DNA from: Ceratobasidium sp. AG-K
Taxonomy: Eukaryota; Basidiomycota; Agaricomycetes; Cantharellales; Ceratobasidiaceae
Direction: 5' to 3'
Length of the DNA stretch: 64,000 nucleotides
Assembly: GCA_037039685.1 (NCBI GenBank)
Contig: JAWNGF010000008.1
Location: forward strand, 1,736,001-1,800,000
Position numbers and translations under genes: made by a program. A model generated the notes under the pieces. The model made no database searches. It was not told the origin of the DNA and saw nothing but the letters and a program-made list of their open reading frames with translations. How positions within the stretch are numbered: position 1 is the stretch's first letter; the number at the start of each line of letters is the position of its first letter. Below, in pieces: positions 50,479 through 62,600 of this stretch.

Positions 50479-51351
50479 ATGTGCTTGAACAAGACTAGTT
50501 CTATGCCTGTGCACCATGTTAGGTTCTTGGCTACTAGATATGCCAATATCCTGCAAGCATATGGCCCCTACTATGTAGAGCAGGACTCAGGCTTTTTCAT
50601 GTCACCATCTATTCTTGAGCGCAAGCTCAGGGAGGGAATTGAGGTTTGCTGCACTGAGCAGGATGGGAAAAAGCTTTGGTACTTATCCACTGCTACTGTC
50701 CTTGCTCTTGTAGATGCCTTGCTTCAGATTAGGGATATTGTTGGCAATTATTGTGACACTATGGAACATATTGACAACTATAACTCTGATTCTCCCTTGT
50801 ACAATGCTTTTAAGGAGGCTAGGCTAAGCTACCCTGCTGAACCTTGTCTACTAGACCCCCATGTTCGCCCTGGAACACCTTTCCAGAATGAATTTTGGGA
50901 GGTTAGTTTCTCCTCCAAGGAAGAACTTGATTTCAGGGTGTCCCACTGTCAACTTTGGGCCCTTGGTATGATAGTTGCTCTCCACTGCCTTGCCCTGTTC
51001 AAAGGTGCATGTGCTAAGTGTATTCCTATGGACCTGCCTCCTTGGCCTTGTGGTCACATGAAGTTGGCTAGGGCTCATTGGGAGCGCTGCTTGGAATGGA
51101 CTAGGGAGCATTCTGCCTATTCCCCTGATCCTGCCTTCTTCCCCTCTTCACCCACCTTCCTGCCTTCTGATACTTCCAAGGATTCTGGTTGTACTGAGGC
51201 TGTTATCCAGGAGGAAGAAGATGAGGATCAGATTGAGGTGGACCATAATGACCTGAATGGATTTGAGGAGCAAACTGGGCGCATTTTTGAGCCTTCTCCC
51301 CTGTTCCACTTTTTCTTTGGTCAGAATGGTACCATTGCTGTCTCTGCCTAG
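50479..51351 (+). CDS. 290-residue ORF at the 3' end of element C, unknown function
   Basis: ATG 50479 to TAG 51349-51351. Residues 10-100 are helical (HHVRFLATRYANILQAYGPYY). Around 155-205 there is a cysteine/histidine-rich part (HCQLWALGMIVALHCLALF, CAKCIPMDLPPWPCGH) that could bind zinc or be partly membrane-associated. The C-terminal 90 residues are acidic and P-rich. Not recognised. Codon and CpG pattern match gag and pol of the same element. It ends 45 bp before the 3' LTR. Confidence 0.6.
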   Translation: MCLNKTSSMPVHHVRFLATRYANILQAYGPYYVEQDSGFFMSPSILERKLREGIEVCCTEQDGKKLWYLSTATVLALVDALLQIRDIVGNYCDTMEHIDNYNSDSPLYNAFKEARLSYPAEPCLLDPHVRPGTPFQNEFWEVSFSSKEELDFRVSHCQLWALGMIVALHCLALFKGACAKCIPMDLPPWPCGHMKLARAHWERCLEWTREHSAYSPDPAFFPSSPTFLPSDTSKDSGCTEAVIQEEEDEDQIEVDHNDLNGFEEQTGRIFEPSPLFHFFFGQNGTIAVSA

Positions 51352-51396
51352 CTTGCTAGCTTGTAAGTCAACCATATGTTTGGATTGGGAGGGCTA

Positions 51397-52566
51397 TGTT
51401 ATGGATACTGACATTCTGTCATAGGAATAACATACTGAAATCCAAACCTATGCTTGTGGCGACTTTTCTGCTTGTTTGCATGTATGCAGTTTTGTAACTG
51501 TCTTTACTCCCTCTTGAACGCTACTTTGTGCTACTTCTTTATGTCGATATGTAGTACTCTCTAGTAGCTTCAATTCACTGTCTTTTGCGTCTCTATATGC
51601 GGGGATTTCATAAAGATATGAAATGTCTAAGTTTATTGTCTTTGGTGCTTAGGGAGAGATACATTGTTATACTTGTATCTCCACCAATACTGATCCGTTC
51701 GCTTAGCTTTCACTTGCGACTGACTCGCAAGCTTCCAATTCAGCCGATCGCACTTGTTTCATGTGAATTGACCGGCTATTTCCCGCGATATGTCTCGTGG
51801 CTTGTCAAGGTGCTGAAATGACTCATTTCAGCAGCCACCAGATCTTGAGAGCTGCATAGCTTGTAGATAGTGATTTAGTATAGTTACTTGACTGGAGCAA
51901 TTAGTTAGATGACTCATAATATATGCTCCAGCCAACCAAAGCACTCTGACTCCATGAATGCTAGTCATCAAGGCATCAGTGTTCATCCACCCCTCCTATC
52001 ATTGGTAGATGCCCCCAATGATAGCCACAACCAGATGACTAGTGTTCTGAGGCCTCTGGGGTATAAATACATGCCCTCTAAGAGCCCTCCATCCTCACCT
52101 CACTCTACATCTGTTGTGCTTTGGCTTGGCTGTGTGATTTTCCCCATTATTGTTGTGTGCCTCAAACAGTATTTCTTAGCCTAAAGAAAAGGATCTCCTG
52201 AGTACCTATTATAGAGGAAAGGTTGCAGACGTCTTATAGTGCTTCTACAAGTAAGAACAAGGAAGGCATTTAGGGAATAGCCTAAGATTAGTACATACTT
52301 AGTTCATTGCAACTAGGAGTGTGAAACAGTGACATTTAATAGCTAAGGGAACCTGAGCTCAGTACTCCTGCTCTTTCTATTACTAGTGTACATACACTCT
52401 ACAGTAGGAAAGCTTAGTATCAATTCCATTAAGTGTGCAACTAGATTGCTTACTTACTGAGAGCATCTCAGACTACTGAGACATTACTTTATATTGTTCC
52501 ACTGTGTGTATCCTGTAGTTATATCACTTGTACATACAAGTAGCTGCAACTCTCAGATATATAACA
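51397..52566 (+). repeat. 3' LTR of element C
   Basis: 1170 bp, no difference from 32320-33489 seen by eye. Preceded by the purine-rich GGATTGGGAGGG likely used for plus-strand priming, followed by ACCCC. Confidence 0.96.
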
Positions 52567-52695
52567 ACCCCCCGCTTGAGTTTGTGCAATATCTTGCTCG
52601 TTTAGTGATCCTGTGGGCCTTGCTGCCCGACTGGGTCCTCTTCTTGTTGATATAGCAGATGAGGGACGTGACCCTCCATCTTCTTGAATAGACAT
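52567..52695 (-). CDS. gag: Gag of B1, first codons
   Basis: ATG 52695-52693 (MSIQEDGGSRPSS...) to the C insertion; the frame continues at 32319. The leader to the LTR (52696-52724) carries the primer site 52711-52722 (ACAAAACAAGCT on the minus strand). Confidence 0.88.
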
Positions 52696-52724
52696 GTTTG
52701 TGTGTTGTTAAGCTTGTTTTGTAA

Positions 52725-53179
52725 TGTTGTAAGCTTCTTCTTGGTGGCTGTAAGGCAAGCCGCGATGGGGAGTGGACGGCACTAAGACCTAAGTGACCTC
52801 TTGAACCGCAACACACTTAAGTGTCTGTAGGCTCTTGAGGGTAGGGGTGGTTCTAAGTGTCACTCAAAGGGGATGTTTTGATGAGACAAAACAAGCTGGG
52901 GTTACCAGGCTTGTTGGTCCTCTATATATATTCAAGAAGTGGCCGAGTCATACAAGGCGCAGCCACATGAGTCATACAGTCTACCAGTCAGGAGTGTCCA
53001 TGTGAGTCATGCTGTATGAACAGACATGACTCGTACAAAGCACAGCCGCGTTACACAATGTAACAGAATAACCACAAGAAGGTGGCAACGCGGCAAATGG
53101 AGACGAGAACGTAACGTAAAGAAGGAGACAGGAGGGCGAGACAACGGGCGAGTCCGATGGAGTGAGCTAGCTCACGACA
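52725..53179 (-). repeat. 5' LTR of B1
   Basis: 455 bp, partner of 18472-18926, about 11 differences by eye. Confidence 0.93.
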
Positions 53180-56100
53180 TGCATACAACTCAGTGCTCTG
53201 CGCTGATTGAGGGTCAGAAGCTCAGTGAGGATGCACTTTGAAGAAAGCAAAAATATCGGACGTCAGGTAATGCAAGTAGTGTAATGAGCTACATACGTTC
53301 AACCAAGGTAGCCCAAACTGAGGACTGCAGAGATACATTGGTATGTAGTCTGAGTATTATTTAGTGCAGAATACCTAGTTTTTGCCCCCTATTTTTAGGC
53401 ATCCTACCACAAGGCCTCTGTCTCATTTTGGGTGGATTGCCAAACTAAGGCTGCCCCTGCTGAGGTACCTCTAACCACATCAAGTAGCAATACCAGCTCC
53501 AATCCCAAGCAGCACATATCCCAACTCTGCCTGTGGAGTACCCTCCTATCTCCCCACCCTTGGTCAATATTGCCAGGAACACAACATTTTACCAGAAGCC
53601 CCACCTATGCCCATTGATGAATCTGATACAGCACTAAATCTGGCTCCCCAAATCTGCTGAGTTATTTTACATGTGGCCCCAGCACCCGTACCATATACAA
53701 CCCCTGTGGACTCATTTGGCCAATATTGGGTCTATCCTAGTAAACCACTCACAGTCCCTGACTCCGCATGCAAACTGGAGGATGTTTCAGAGGTACAAAA
53801 TATATCAACAACAAAGCCAGCTCGTTCACTTAATGACCTAATTTTCCCGTGTCCCAACTTCTCGGCATTCTTGCTTCAGCATTGGCACTGGGTTCAGGGT
53901 AATAAAAAGTCCAACGGCGCACACAAATCGCTTGTGCAGGTGATCACTCATCCTGATTTCAAACCCACCAACCTCTCTGATATTGACTGGCACCAACTTG
54001 ATGAACTACTTGCTGCATATGCCCTGGAACCCACTTCTGCCTTGAAATCACACAGCGTGTTGATAAGAATCCCGCCTCGAACTCCTGCAGCTGCAACTGC
54101 TTACAAGGCCAATCCAACCTTGGGCATATTCGAGGTTCCAACGCTGAAATCTACATCCCTCGTTGATGCGGTAAAGGCTTTGTTCTCGAAGAACAACACT
54201 CAACTCTTTCATTACAAACCATACAATGCATTTTGCAAGGATCCCAAGACCTCAAAGGTTTACTGCTTGTATGGAGAAGTCTATGAATTGGAACAGATGC
54301 TAAAAGCGCACAAAGCGGTTCAAAAAATCGAACTTGATGAACCACGTAATCTTCCCCAATGTGCAGCAATGATAATGGTATTCTCTGATGCAACTCAACT
54401 GGCTGAATTTGGTACTGCTCAAGCTTGGCCAATTTGGATCATGTTTGGGAATCTCTCCAAATATGAGCGTTGCAAGCCAAACACCAAGAACCATCACAAG
54501 GTTGGCTATATACCCACAGTGCATAACACTAGTGTGCCCAATTTTGCCTTAATGACCAGTAATCCTTATAAATGCAATAGCTTCCAGCAAATATACAAGA
54601 CGAGCTCCAAAAACTCGAAGGCAGCCAACCAATTCCTAAAGCGTTGTTGACTCACCTCCGCCAAGAGCTCATCCATGCAGTCTGGATGAATCTATTAGAT
54701 GATTCGTTCCTCCAGGCCTGGCGCCATGGAATAGTAATTTGCTGTGCCGATGGCATTACTTGGCGCGTGTTTCCACGTATTTTTTCTTACTCAGCAGACT
54801 ATCAAGAGAAGTACTTAGGATTTTTTTGCATACGTTGGCTACGTACTGATAGGAGATCCAGGATTCTACTTGCAACCCTACGGGGCATGCAATCCTTGCA
54901 CCCATGTCCCCGCTGTGAAGTACCAAAGTCCGAATTTGCATACATGGGTTTACCTGAGGATATGACACGCCAACAAGAGCTTAAACGTATCAATGATCAC
55001 ACACAAAACGAACTAATTGAAAAGGCGAGATCAATAATTTATCTTGAGGGTCAAGCAGTCACTTCAAAAGGTGTCGAGAAGCTATTGAAACCACATTCAT
55101 ATGTCCCAACAAATGTAAGTATCGCAAACTGCTCTCGTTTGGTGGATAGTAAAAGAGGGGACCCATTGCTAACTATGATCATTCGCTGACTAGAACGCCT
55201 TTTCCCAACGCTTACGACTGTTTGGATTTGATATTTTTGACGCGCTTACAGTCGATTTTCTACACGAGTTTGAACTCGGAGTGTGGAAGTCCACCTTCCT
55301 CCACATACTCCGCATTTTACATTCTACTGGATCAAAGTCCGTGGCTACATTCAACGAGAGGTACGTGACGTTTAATTGTTTGTATGCATGCTTTGTTCTT
55401 ACCCACAAATAACTTAGATTCCGACTGATTCCATCATTTGGTGATGGAACAATTCGCTCGTTCAGTCAAGATGTCTCAGATATGACCAGACCCGCAGCAC
55501 GAAATTATGAGGACATTCTTCAGGTTAGTCATACACAGATGAATAACGCCAAAGGTTAAGTGATTGATTGTCATTTTATCAGTGCATTATTCCCGCTCTT
55601 GAGGGTTTGCTCCCACAATCGATTGAGTCACAAGTCATTACGCTTCTATTTGTTCTAGCACAGTGGCACGCTCTAGGCAAGCTCCGTCGGCATACCGACA
55701 TAACCATTCAGGCGCTGAGGCATACAACCACTTGTCTTGGTCACGAGCTCCGAAACTTCCGCCAAATCACGTCTGAAATGAATATCTATGAAACGCCGAA
55801 AGAACAATCGACTCGACAGCAGCGTGCACGTAAAAAGGCAAGACCGCGAGCCGCCTTAACAGCCGACCAGTCTGAAGATCAAGACTCACCCGCCGTACCA
55901 CCCGCTGACACCAACCGGCACTGCCATAGCTTTAACTTGGACACACCAAAGCACCATGCACTAGGAGACTACCCGAACATGATTGAGTCCATGGGAACTA
56001 CCGACTCATTTTCTACACAAACGGTGAGCCAGGTTCTCGTGCCTATGACTTGATTTCTCACGTGAATTAAGGGAGAGCTCTTACATCGGTACACAAAGCG

Positions 56101-57464
56101 ACGATATGCGCGAACAAACGGGCAACAATTCCTCGCTCAGATGAGCAAGATCCAGCGGATTGAGACGCGCTTGAACGACATCCACAACGAAATCACAGCT
56201 AGCAACACTTTGCATGCAAAGACTAGTGCGGATGTTGGCCCAAAGCTTACGGAGGAGGACCTACCAATAGATGATGCGGGACGTTCTGCTTATCAGATTG
56301 CCGCATCTCAAAAGAACCCTATATTTCTAGCTCAATGGTTGAAAGAGGATCGCCCCGACCCCGCTTTAAATGCGAGTGCTCTGTTTCTTTGTCTACGTTG
56401 TTGCAACCAAGCTGACATACCCTTTCAGGAGTTTATCCCTCGACTCAAATGTCACCTACACGCACGTCTATCGGGAGGGCACTATCAAGATGAGGTCGAC
56501 CAAAGTATGGCGGATCTTTCAAAGATCCAGTTTCAATGGGATCGAATCTATGCACACAAGACGTTGAAGATACGCTATACTACATGCAACGTTCGCCGTG
56601 CTCAGGATACCATTAACCCGGGAACTCCCAAACGATTTGTGCTTGTTCCGTCAGATGAGCCGGATGGCTCCAATGCCGGCGCACATCGGTTTTGGTACGC
56701 ACGAGTTCTGGGTATTTATCACGCCAATGTGTGCCGTAATGGCGGACGGCCGCAGAGAATGGACTTTTTATGGGTTAGATGGTTGGGTCGTGCGGTCGAT
56801 GCACCCGGAGGTTGGGAGACTTGCCGACTGGACCGGGTTGTGTACTTTACAGACTCTGCGAGCACTCACGCTTTCGATTTTGTTGACCCCATCGACGTGA
56901 TTCGAGCGGCACATCTCATTCCCAGATTTGTGGGCGGTCAGTCGTTGCGCTATCTAGGGTCATTAGACTCGCTCGCGATTGACAACAGGTCAACCGGGGA
57001 TTGGGAGCATTACTATCTTAACCGGTGAGCATCATGACGATCAATGCTGCTTGTTAATACTCTTAATGATAAGTCTTTGTGTCTCGCTTACTTGTTCGTG
57101 TTAGATTTGCCGATCGAGACATGTTCATGCGATTCTCTGGCATGGCAATTGGGCATATAACGCAAGCAAACGCACCTGAGTCCACTGTTGGCATCTCATC
57201 CCAGACTCTCAAATTAGGTACAGTTTTATGACAGTTTAATTGATGCAATTCGCGATATACTGACTACATACAATAGGTTACGAGTATATTGACCATGAGG
57301 AACAAGATGATGGGGTTGAAGGGGACGAGGGTAGCGAAATAGATGAGAGGGAAGATGACGAGGAAGAGGATACCGACGACGAGAGTGACGGGGAAGGAAG
57401 GAATAGTAATGACACCAATCAATTCATGCTAGATGACGAAGGCGACGATGGCCCAAGTTGGTAA
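53180..57464 (+). pseudogene. Plavaka/KDZ-like transposase gene, N-terminus damaged, rest open
   Basis: From 53673 an open, spliceable series: exons 53673-54518, 54581-55114, 55194-55360, 55418-55523, 55583-56023, 56072-57024, 57105-57217 and 57277-57464. The introns are GT-AG of 48-80 bp and all phases fit (1115 codons plus TAA). Blocks known from agaricomycete Plavaka transposases are clear: CPNFSAFLLQHWHWVQGNKKSN, FGTAQAWPIWIMFGNLSKY, LTHLRQELIHAVW, ADGITWRVFPRIFSYSADY, HPCPRCEVPK, FDALTVDFLHEFELGVWK, ALEGLLP, GELLHRYTKRRYARTN and a C-terminal acidic tail. Upstream, TGA 53658-53660 and several short frames break the N-terminus. The B1 border at 53179 marks the 5' limit; the usual N-terminal zinc finger is not found whole. 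Terminal repeats were not recognised. Confidence 0.82.
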
Positions 57465-59656
57465 TCCAATAGCCTTATCAACTGTACCGGATGAAAATGC
57501 ATGTACAAGTCCATTACACTGCAATTTATGTTGTGAAAACAGTGATATGGACATTAATTTAGTCCTTTGAATTTACGCTATTTTCATGCCAAACTATTGC
57601 AGTCTTAGATCTCACTCTGATATGTGACATTCGATAACAATACAAATAGTGATCCAAAGAAATCAACCAATCGGCTCTTACAATAACATTCCAGGCGATG
57701 ATCTGTCTTAGCCTATTCCATAGCTGGTTTGCTCACCGAAAGACAGCGCTTTCCAGTGTAATTAAGCTTTCCTTGTTCCTCATTCAAATAGGAACTGCTG
57801 GTATGATTCATAGGATATCTTACAATCAGTACGGGAAAATGGTAACTATGGGACCACACGGTAACTGGTTACAATCCATCAAAATCTGAGGAAATCATGA
57901 ACGTATCTAATAAACCGCCAAACCCGTGATCATCTCCCGGCCAATTTGCCGATGCCAGACAGGGCAAGGCAAAACTCGACCAAACCGACACTCAATGTCC
58001 AGAACGCGACTCGAAACACAACACGACAACGGCATCCTGGCCTCATGGGCGTACTCACTCCTGCCAGTGACTGGAGATGCCCAATGATTGGCGACTTTTG
58101 CCTGCGCCTTGGACATGGTCGTCCACCTCGCCTGATCAGCCGAAGACCACTTCACATCGAGTCAAACTCTCGGTGAGTTTTATCAGTGCCTTGTCGGACA
58201 GCCATCGCTCACTAATCTCTCATCTAGGGTACCTCATCCTGATACTTTTTACTTTATTTGGATGTATCTCTGAGGAACGGTTGGATGTCCACCTCGCCGA
58301 GACTCCAACCACTTGTCGATCATGTGTAAGTCGCTCGCTTCTCATATTCAATCCTCTCAACTTACCCAGCCACCTTGCAGTGAGAATTGTTTTAGGACCA
58401 TCACATCACATACGGCTTCTACGTCCATCGCCGTGTGCCCCAAACAGACGTTACAGTGCCCGTGCGACGCAGAGGATAACGGAATAGCGAGCTGGCTGCA
58501 CGGAACTGGCTTACTTTGCTCCTCGCCCGGGTAGCTGTCGGCAGACAATGCAGTTACCTTTGTATCGAGCGTGGACTGGTCCGCGCCAACCCGTCATCGT
58601 CCCTCACTGGTGACAAGAAATAGCAAACAGGTGCGTGCGAGTCAATGTACCGCAAAGGCTGCTTATACTGTTGTCTGGTAGTTCGCCCTAGAAAGGTGCA
58701 TACCATCTCATCTTAGGCATACTTCCACTGTCCCCTTCCCAGTCTCACTGCCCAGCCGCCACACCCCGGATCCCACCTCCACAACCCATTTCACAAAACG
58801 ACCACGACTCATCGATTCAGCATAACAGACCCGTCACTGGGTGACTGGGACCGATGATCACCGATTCCGCCCTAAACCTTGCCCGCCTTGCGCTACTTCT
58901 TCTTACTGTACTGGTCGGCGGCCCCAACGAACGGCGGAAGTTGGGGAAAGTCGGAAACGAGCTACCGTTGTTCGCTCGAGTGGGATTCACCAGGGGGTGT
59001 TGGGGTAACTGGTGCCTCGTTAGATTCACGCTGGCTTACTCGACGACATGCGTGAATCTCCCAACTCGTAGCTGGGGATATGGGGAATTTCCGGGGTGGT
59101 TTGGATGCGTTGGGATCCGGAGTGAACTCTGAGGGGCAGTGTTCTGGGGCCTAGAGAATGATTGACCGCCAGAGGACGAATGACAGGGTCGGAACCGAGT
59201 GCGTCACCGGGTTTTGTTCTGATTTATGGATGGTTCATCCCTGTTCCCGCTCCGAAAGCGGTTGGATGTCCCCTCGATAGGACTTCTACGACTTACCTCG
59301 AACCCAGTGTTTGCTTGTAGCGTCGAGACGATTGGGGCGGAGTTTCTGGCGCGTGTATGCTTCGTGCAGGCGCAGTGCATGATGATTTTATTTTCGAATA
59401 TGAATATAATGAATTCTCATCCCCTTGAATCGCGTGTCATGTCCTTCAATCCTTGCATCCAGAAACGTGTCGATCATTTATGTAGCATTTTGATCGCTCC
59501 CTATTTCGGGACAGTTCCCAGGTCACTTGACCATAATTTTTTTATTTTTTTATTTTTTTTGGATACATCACTTGACCACAACGTAGATCTCACTCATGTA
59601 TCTTAGCGCTCAGGGCGTGACCCTGTCTATCAGCACCATCATACTCGAGAACAGCC
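57465..59656. other. Intergenic stretch before the NLR gene
   Basis: About 2.2 kb. Short overlapping frames on both strands without family resemblance, for example 58854-59132. A T-rich run at about 59548-59570 may belong to the promoter of the gene starting at 59657. The 3' end of the Plavaka-like element must lie here, but I could not identify its terminal inverted repeat. Confidence 0.5.
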
Positions 59657-62600
59657 ATGAAAAAAATCAAAAGCCAGTACTCGCGATTCAAAGACGGCGT
59701 GAAACAGAAAACAGATGCAAGTTCAGGAAGCCATACTTCAGCCTCCCTACCAGACTTGACCAAGCCGACTGGGAGCCTAAGCCCTGTACCACAGGACTCT
59801 CGACGTGCAATCACTCCACTGCCCAGTGCCTCTGACTCTGTGTCTCATCCTCCCTCTTCTTCGATCAATCCGACGTCACCTGCTACAGTTGGTCTAGAAT
59901 CCATTCCAAGCGACAGCCAAGCGAACACCACGCAGAATGTCCTCGCCAGTACCCCACGGCAATCGGCGCCAACCCTCCTGGTCTCTCAGAACTCGGTCCC
60001 CGTTAACGTGACACCACTGCTCAAAGAAGAACCAAGCGCGGCGAAGTGGCCTGGCCTCAAGCTGCTACTAAAAGCACTTGGCTCGACGGCCGAGGTATTC
60101 CCGCCATTCAAAGCTGCCATTGATGGGTTCAGCGACCTTGTTGAGGTGTTCGAGGTGAGCCTCGGGCCGTCGTTTCCAAAAGAGTCGAGCTGAGACACCG
60201 TGTACAGATTGCAGCCGCAAAGAACAGTGAGTACAATGACCTTCGAACAAAGCTGGATTCCCTGCTTGAAGACCTCAGTCAACACCTCAATGGCGTGACG
60301 AACCCAAGAATGTCGACAAGCATGAAGAACCTATGCGCGTAGGTTGCTATATGCGTCTGGCGTATCTGAAGCTGACAGAAGCGCTAAAAGCGGAATCAAC
60401 GCCGAACTGCGGATCGTTGAACAAAAGTTGGCAAGACGAGCGCCGCGAAGATATGTGGAGGATACGGGAAACACGGACCAAGTGCTGGAATGCTATCAGC
60501 GGATCCAGAGTCATCTCGAGCGACTTAAAGTCAGTAGACTACTTGCGTTGAGTGAAACAACCATTAATGATGAAGTACAGCTAAATGCAAATCTGAGCAT
60601 GTGGGAGATAGTTGACAAAATGGACAAGGCAAGCTCCTGATATAAGTACGTGTGAGTATTGGTGTATGACTTACATGCATACAGGAGGCGCGACTGCGGC
60701 AGCTTCTGGCCGTAGCATCGGCAGTTTACAACTCTGCCGCATCCGAGGAGATCCAGAGGAGGGCATGCACGGAAGGCACTCGCAAGGACGAGTTGGCGAG
60801 GCTGCTTGACTGGGCTCATAACAAGGATGGCGTTGAGGTATACTGGATAAATGGGATGGCTGGGACAGGCAAGACCACTATTGCATACAGTCTCTGCGCA
60901 GAACTCGAAACAGCCGCCGAGCTAGCAGCCAGCTTCTTCTGCTCGCGTCAAATACCCGAGTGCCGGGATGTCAAACTGATCATACCCGCCATTGCATATC
61001 AGCTTGCTCGTTTTTCGTTACCTTTTTGTGGTGCGCTACTGAAAGTTCTGGATGCTGACCCTGACGTGCATACTCGGGTGCTAAAGACACAGTTCAAACA
61101 TTTGCTTGTCAAGCCGCTATTGGAAGTTCAACACACTTTGCCGACAGATTTTATCGTCGTGATCGATGCACTAGATGAATGCGAAAATGACAACAGCATT
61201 GGCCAGATTATAGATACCTTGCTCTCCAGCTCATCCCTTTTGAACCTCCCCATACGATTTTTACTATCCAGTCGACCTGAGCCGCAGATATACTCTCGGA
61301 TGATTAGCAAGACTAGCGTTAAGGACGAATCTCGCTTAGTGCTGCATGATCTTGACGCGAACATGGTCAGGCTCGATATCGAGACGTACCTAAAGGCAGA
61401 ACTCGAGCATGTCCCCCTCCCACCAGCTCAGCTTGCAGCTCTTGTAGCTCACTCCGGCGTGTTATTCGTCTATACGTCCACAGCTGCTCGCTACATTAAA
61501 GACGGTCTACTTTTCGGACAACATGCGAAGCGATTGAGTATGATACTCGGTCTGGTCCCACCCTCGAAAGACGGGAAGGATCGGGACATTGATGCACTGT
61601 ACACATCCATCCTGCAGTCTGCGTTTGAGAATCGGCGCCTGGACGAGTCGGACCGAGCTCTGATGAAAACCCTTCTGGATGTGATCATTTGCGCACAGGA
61701 ACCGATGACTGTCGGGCACTGTCCAATTTACTAGGAGTAGAAAACGCAGAGCAGGTCCATGGGCTACTGAGACTACTCTGCTCGGTGCTGAATGTTGCCG
61801 AGTCTAGCGGAGTTGTGAACACGTTGCACCAATCGTTCCCGGACTTCATGCGCGATCATGCGCGCTCTGTTGCATTCCACTGTGACCCTCAAACTACTCA
61901 TACATTCATCGCAGAATCAGGTTTCAACGTGATCAGGGCAAGCGCCTTTCATTTCAACATCTGCAAGCTCGAGTCTTCGTACTTACACGATAAGAGTGTC
62001 TTGGATATAACGCAGCGTGCCGACCAAGCAATATCTGCACAGCTGTTCTATGCATGTCGTTATTGGGTGGTACACATGAAGCTAGGAGGGATGACAGATG
62101 ACACACCCAAGTTACTGTACGAGTTCCTGTCGGAGCGGCTTCTACTTTGGATGGAGGTGCTCAACCTGAAAGAATGCATGCACCTTGGGCCTGGCATATT
62201 ACAATTGGCAGCGCGCTGGAGTAGTGTGAGTGACGAATAAGCTTAGAATACCGCAGCTTTTTATTCACATATTCGCACACACATAGACTCAAAGGTGGCT
62301 GAAGGAGACAGTGGACCTCGCACATGATGCTTGGCGATTCGTGACCATGTACACCAGTCACGCAGTCTCACAAAGCACGCCACACATTTACATCTCTATG
62401 CTTCCTTTCTGGCCAGAGTCGACACCTATCACCAAACACTATACCAAAAGGATGTACGGGGCAATTCAGGCCCGTGGATCAGCCCTGACAAGCCGCCAGC
62501 TTGCGCTCCTAGCCACATGGCCATTAGCGGGCTCGGTGTGGTCTGTTTGTCTCTCGCCGGACGAGTCCCTACTTGCATGTGCCGTCGAGTCCTCTGTTTT

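Larger units (their letters stand above)
32320..52566 (+). mobile_element. Element C, large chromovirus with accessory region, inserted in B1 gag
   Basis: LTRs of 1170 bp at 32320-33489 and 51397-52566 look identical base for base. The target duplication is ACCCC (32315-32319 and 52567-52571). The internal part without B3 is about 10.7 kb: tRNA-type primer site, gag, protease, RT-RNase H-integrase-chromodomain, then 2.9 kb with three further ORFs. B3 (40778-47999) sits inside the polyprotein. Composition differs from families A and B: AT-richer and almost without CpG. Confidence 0.96.
18472..53179 (-). mobile_element. Element B1, outer shell of the nest (family B chromovirus)
   Basis: LTRs of 455 bp at 18472-18926 (3' LTR) and 52725-53179 (5' LTR). 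B1 internal sequence is in three blocks: 18927-22360 (ORF3 and most of pol), 29585-32319 (start of pol, most of gag) and 52567-52724 (gag start and leader). B2 and C fill the gaps, each with perfect 5-bp duplications, so the original order is certain. The LTRs differ at about 11 positions by eye (about 2.4%), the most divergent pair in the window, consistent with B1 being the oldest. The outer flanks (CAAGG and TGCAT) do not form a target duplication. Confidence 0.93.

Noticed and set aside
18472..53179. Possible CRISPR-like or satellite arrays among the many repeats
   Set aside because: All large repeats are LTRs or nested element copies; there is no short repeat-spacer structure.
58854..59132. 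92-codon frame with a leucine-rich start between the Plavaka-like gene and the NLR
   Set aside because: No family resemblance, no conserved neighbours, overlapping frames on the other strand; too little support.
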